Assembly: GCA_044226785.1 (NCBI GenBank)
Contig: JBGAGK010000001.1
Location: 252,138-316,137 of the forward strand
DNA from: TMP-86 sp039807285
Lineage (GTDB): Bacteria; Pseudomonadota; Gammaproteobacteria; Steroidobacterales; Steroidobacteraceae
Reading direction: 5' to 3'
Length of the DNA: 64,000 nucleotides
The notes under the pieces are model-generated. The model worked only from the letters and a program-made list of their open reading frames with translations. It was not told where the DNA came from and made no database searches. Of the stretch, positions 62,905 through 64,000 are shown in pieces; positions within the stretch are counted from its first letter, which is position 1; every line of letters begins with the position of its first letter. A program made the position numbers and the translations under genes.

Positions 62905-63870
62905 GTGAGCGACATCGTCTATATCGGAGCGCCGGAGGCGAGCTGGGCGGATTTCCGGCCGCGTGCCGTTGCCGATTTTCCCGATGCGGATCTGGGGGGA
63001 AGTGATGACCGGCTCGCGGCACGGTCATTGCTGGCCGATGCCCGCGGCATCATTGCGCATCACTTCCAGTTCGACGAGACGCTGCTCGCAGCTGCACCCC
63101 GGCTGGCATGGATCCAGTCGCTGACCACCGGCACCGATGCCATTCTGAGGCTCCGCAACCTGCGGCCCGAGGTTCGGGTGACCTCCACGCGTGGCATGCA
63201 CGGCCCGCAGATGTCCGAACTCGTGTTCCTGCACATGCTGGCGCTGCTGCGGGACTTTCCGAGAATGTTGCGCAATCAGGCGGCGCGCCGCTGGGAGCGC
63301 TGGCCGCAGCCCTTGCTGTGGCGAAAGACTGCCGTGATCGTCGGAGTGGGGGCCATCAGCGAGGCTCTGGCGCCGCGATGCAAGGCCTTTGGCATGACCG
63401 TGTACGGTGTGAGCAATTCATCGCGGGTACCGGAAGGCTTCGACCGTATTTTCCCGCGCAGCGAGATCACCCGGGCGGCCGCGCTGGCCGACTTCCTCAT
63501 CCTGGTGGTGCCGTATTCGACCGAAACCGAAAACCTGGTCGACGAGCAGGTGATCGGCGCGCTGCCCCCGCACGGCTACCTCATCAATGTGGCGCGCGGC
63601 GGCGTGCTGGACGAGCAGGCCCTGCTGCGGGCCTTGCGCGAGCACCGCATCGCCGGCGCGGCGCTGGACGTGTTTCGCGATCAGCCGCTGCCGCCGGAGC
63701 ACCCGCTGTGGCGCGAGGACCGTGTGCTGATCTCGCCGCTCCTGGGGGGCATGAGCAATGTGTATCTCGAGCAGGCGTATCCCATCGTGCGCCAGAATCT
63801 CGAGCACTTCCTCGCCGGCCGCCCCGAGCAGATGATCAACCGGGTGACCCGCGGGAATTCCACCCGATGA
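62905..63870 (+). CDS. D-2-hydroxyacid dehydrogenase-like protein with altered active site
   Basis: 321 residues, GTG start. Overall the phosphoglycerate/hydroxypyruvate dehydrogenase fold: SLTTGTDAILRL, VVPYSTETENLV, INVARGGVLDEQALLRAL, LDVFRDQPLPPEHPLW. Two usual motifs are altered: the NAD loop is VGVGAISEAL (Ser in place of the third Gly), and the catalytic His of TPHxxG is gone (LISPLLGG). Arg of VARGG is kept. It may have lost activity or act on another substrate or cofactor. It overlaps the peptidase start (ATGA). Confidence 0.82.
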   Translation: MSDIVYIGAPEASWADFRPRAVADFPDADLGGSDDRLAARSLLADARGIIAHHFQFDETLLAAAPRLAWIQSLTTGTDAILRLRNLRPEVRVTSTRGMHGPQMSELVFLHMLALLRDFPRMLRNQAARRWERWPQPLLWRKTAVIVGVGAISEALAPRCKAFGMTVYGVSNSSRVPEGFDRIFPRSEITRAAALADFLILVVPYSTETENLVDEQVIGALPPHGYLINVARGGVLDEQALLRALREHRIAGAALDVFRDQPLPPEHPLWREDRVLISPLLGGMSNVYLEQAYPIVRQNLEHFLAGRPEQMINRVTRGNSTR

Positions 63871-64000
63871 ATGCTTCCACCAGCCGGGTGCTGAATGCCG
63901 TCTCGATCGAGGAAATGAACCGCCGCTGGCGCGCGGTGCGTGCCCGCATGCAGGCCGAAGACATCGACGCACTGGTGGTGCAGAACTCCAGCGACTGGGT
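63867..64000 (+). CDS. M24/Xaa-Pro-dipeptidase-like protein (3' truncated by window)
   Basis: Only the first 44 residues are in the window: MNRRWRAVRARMQAEDIDAL followed by VVQNSSDW, typical of the creatinase N-terminal domain of M24 peptidases and creatinases. ATGA overlap with the dehydrogenase implies an operon. Its catalytic half lies beyond the edge, so function stays open. Confidence 0.6.
   Translation, partial: MNASTSRVLNAVSIEEMNRRWRAVRARMQAEDIDALVVQNSSDW

Noticed and set aside
1..64000. Insertion sequences, prophage, CRISPR arrays, tRNA or rRNA genes
   Set aside because: No transposase, integrase, phage structural gene, direct-repeat array or RNA gene signature was recognised.

Overview
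This window looks like part of the chromosome of a GC-rich gammaproteobacterium. The evidence is an F1Fo ATP synthase operon in the order I-B-E-F-H-A-G-D-C, flanked by parB on one side and glmU/glmS on the other, which is the gammaproteobacterial arrangement. Three large TonB-dependent receptors, two secreted glycosidases and several catabolic clusters suggest an environmental, plant-polymer or plant-metabolite degrader. A Steroidobacter/Nevskiales-like lineage is my guess from the style of the genes, not a demonstrated placement.

Layout. 1-10.8 kb: mixed housekeeping and accessory genes: a truncated cysteine-desulfurase-like enzyme, a redoxin, an orphan [2Fe-2S] subunit, a GGDEF/EAL protein, MATE and NhaA transporters, PBP4, a vapBC toxin-antitoxin pair with its operator, and a methyltransferase. 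10.9-23.7 kb: core region with glmS, a PadR/membrane-sensor pair on the opposite strand, glmU, the complete atp operon with a clear promoter, and parB without parA next to it. 23.8-29.3 kb: an operon of one TonB-dependent receptor and two adjacent, homologous secreted beta-helix proteins of unknown function; this is the best candidate for an undescribed system. 29.5-36.1 kb: MFS transporter, esterase, amidohydrolase, and a divergent operon with a fumarylacetoacetate-hydrolase-type protein, a carboxymuconolactone-decarboxylase-like protein, an NTF2-like protein and an MhpB-type extradiol dioxygenase. 36.2-37.5 kb: a lone AAA_14/DUF4143 ATPase.

37.6-64 kb is one long catabolic island. It holds a second TonB receptor with a triple operator-like repeat; a leftward operon (MFS, two-domain EthD-like protein, PhlG/phloretin-hydrolase-like protein, phytoene-desaturase-like flavoprotein, SDR, thiamine-diphosphate enzyme); and a divergent rightward operon (KynB-like cyclase, cupin, SDR, beta-keto acid cleavage enzyme, 3-hydroxyacyl-CoA dehydrogenase, IclR regulator, second thiamine-diphosphate enzyme). 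These are followed by a leftward glycoside module (third TonB receptor, GH1 beta-glucosidase, alpha/beta hydrolase, GH106 alpha-L-rhamnosidase), a LysR regulator, an aberrant D-2-hydroxyacid dehydrogenase and the start of an M24-type peptidase.

My working inference is that the island takes up a rhamnosylated and glucosylated aromatic compound (flavonoid or dihydrochalcone glycosides are the natural candidates), removes the sugars with the GH106 and GH1 enzymes, and breaks down the aglycone with the PhlG-like C-C hydrolase, oxidoreductases, thiamine-diphosphate lyases and CoA-linked enzymes, perhaps with the MhpB-type ring-cleavage operon nearby. This rests on family membership and gene neighbourhood only. 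No gap between genes exceeds 300 bases. No rRNA, tRNA, CRISPR array, IS element or prophage gene was recognised.
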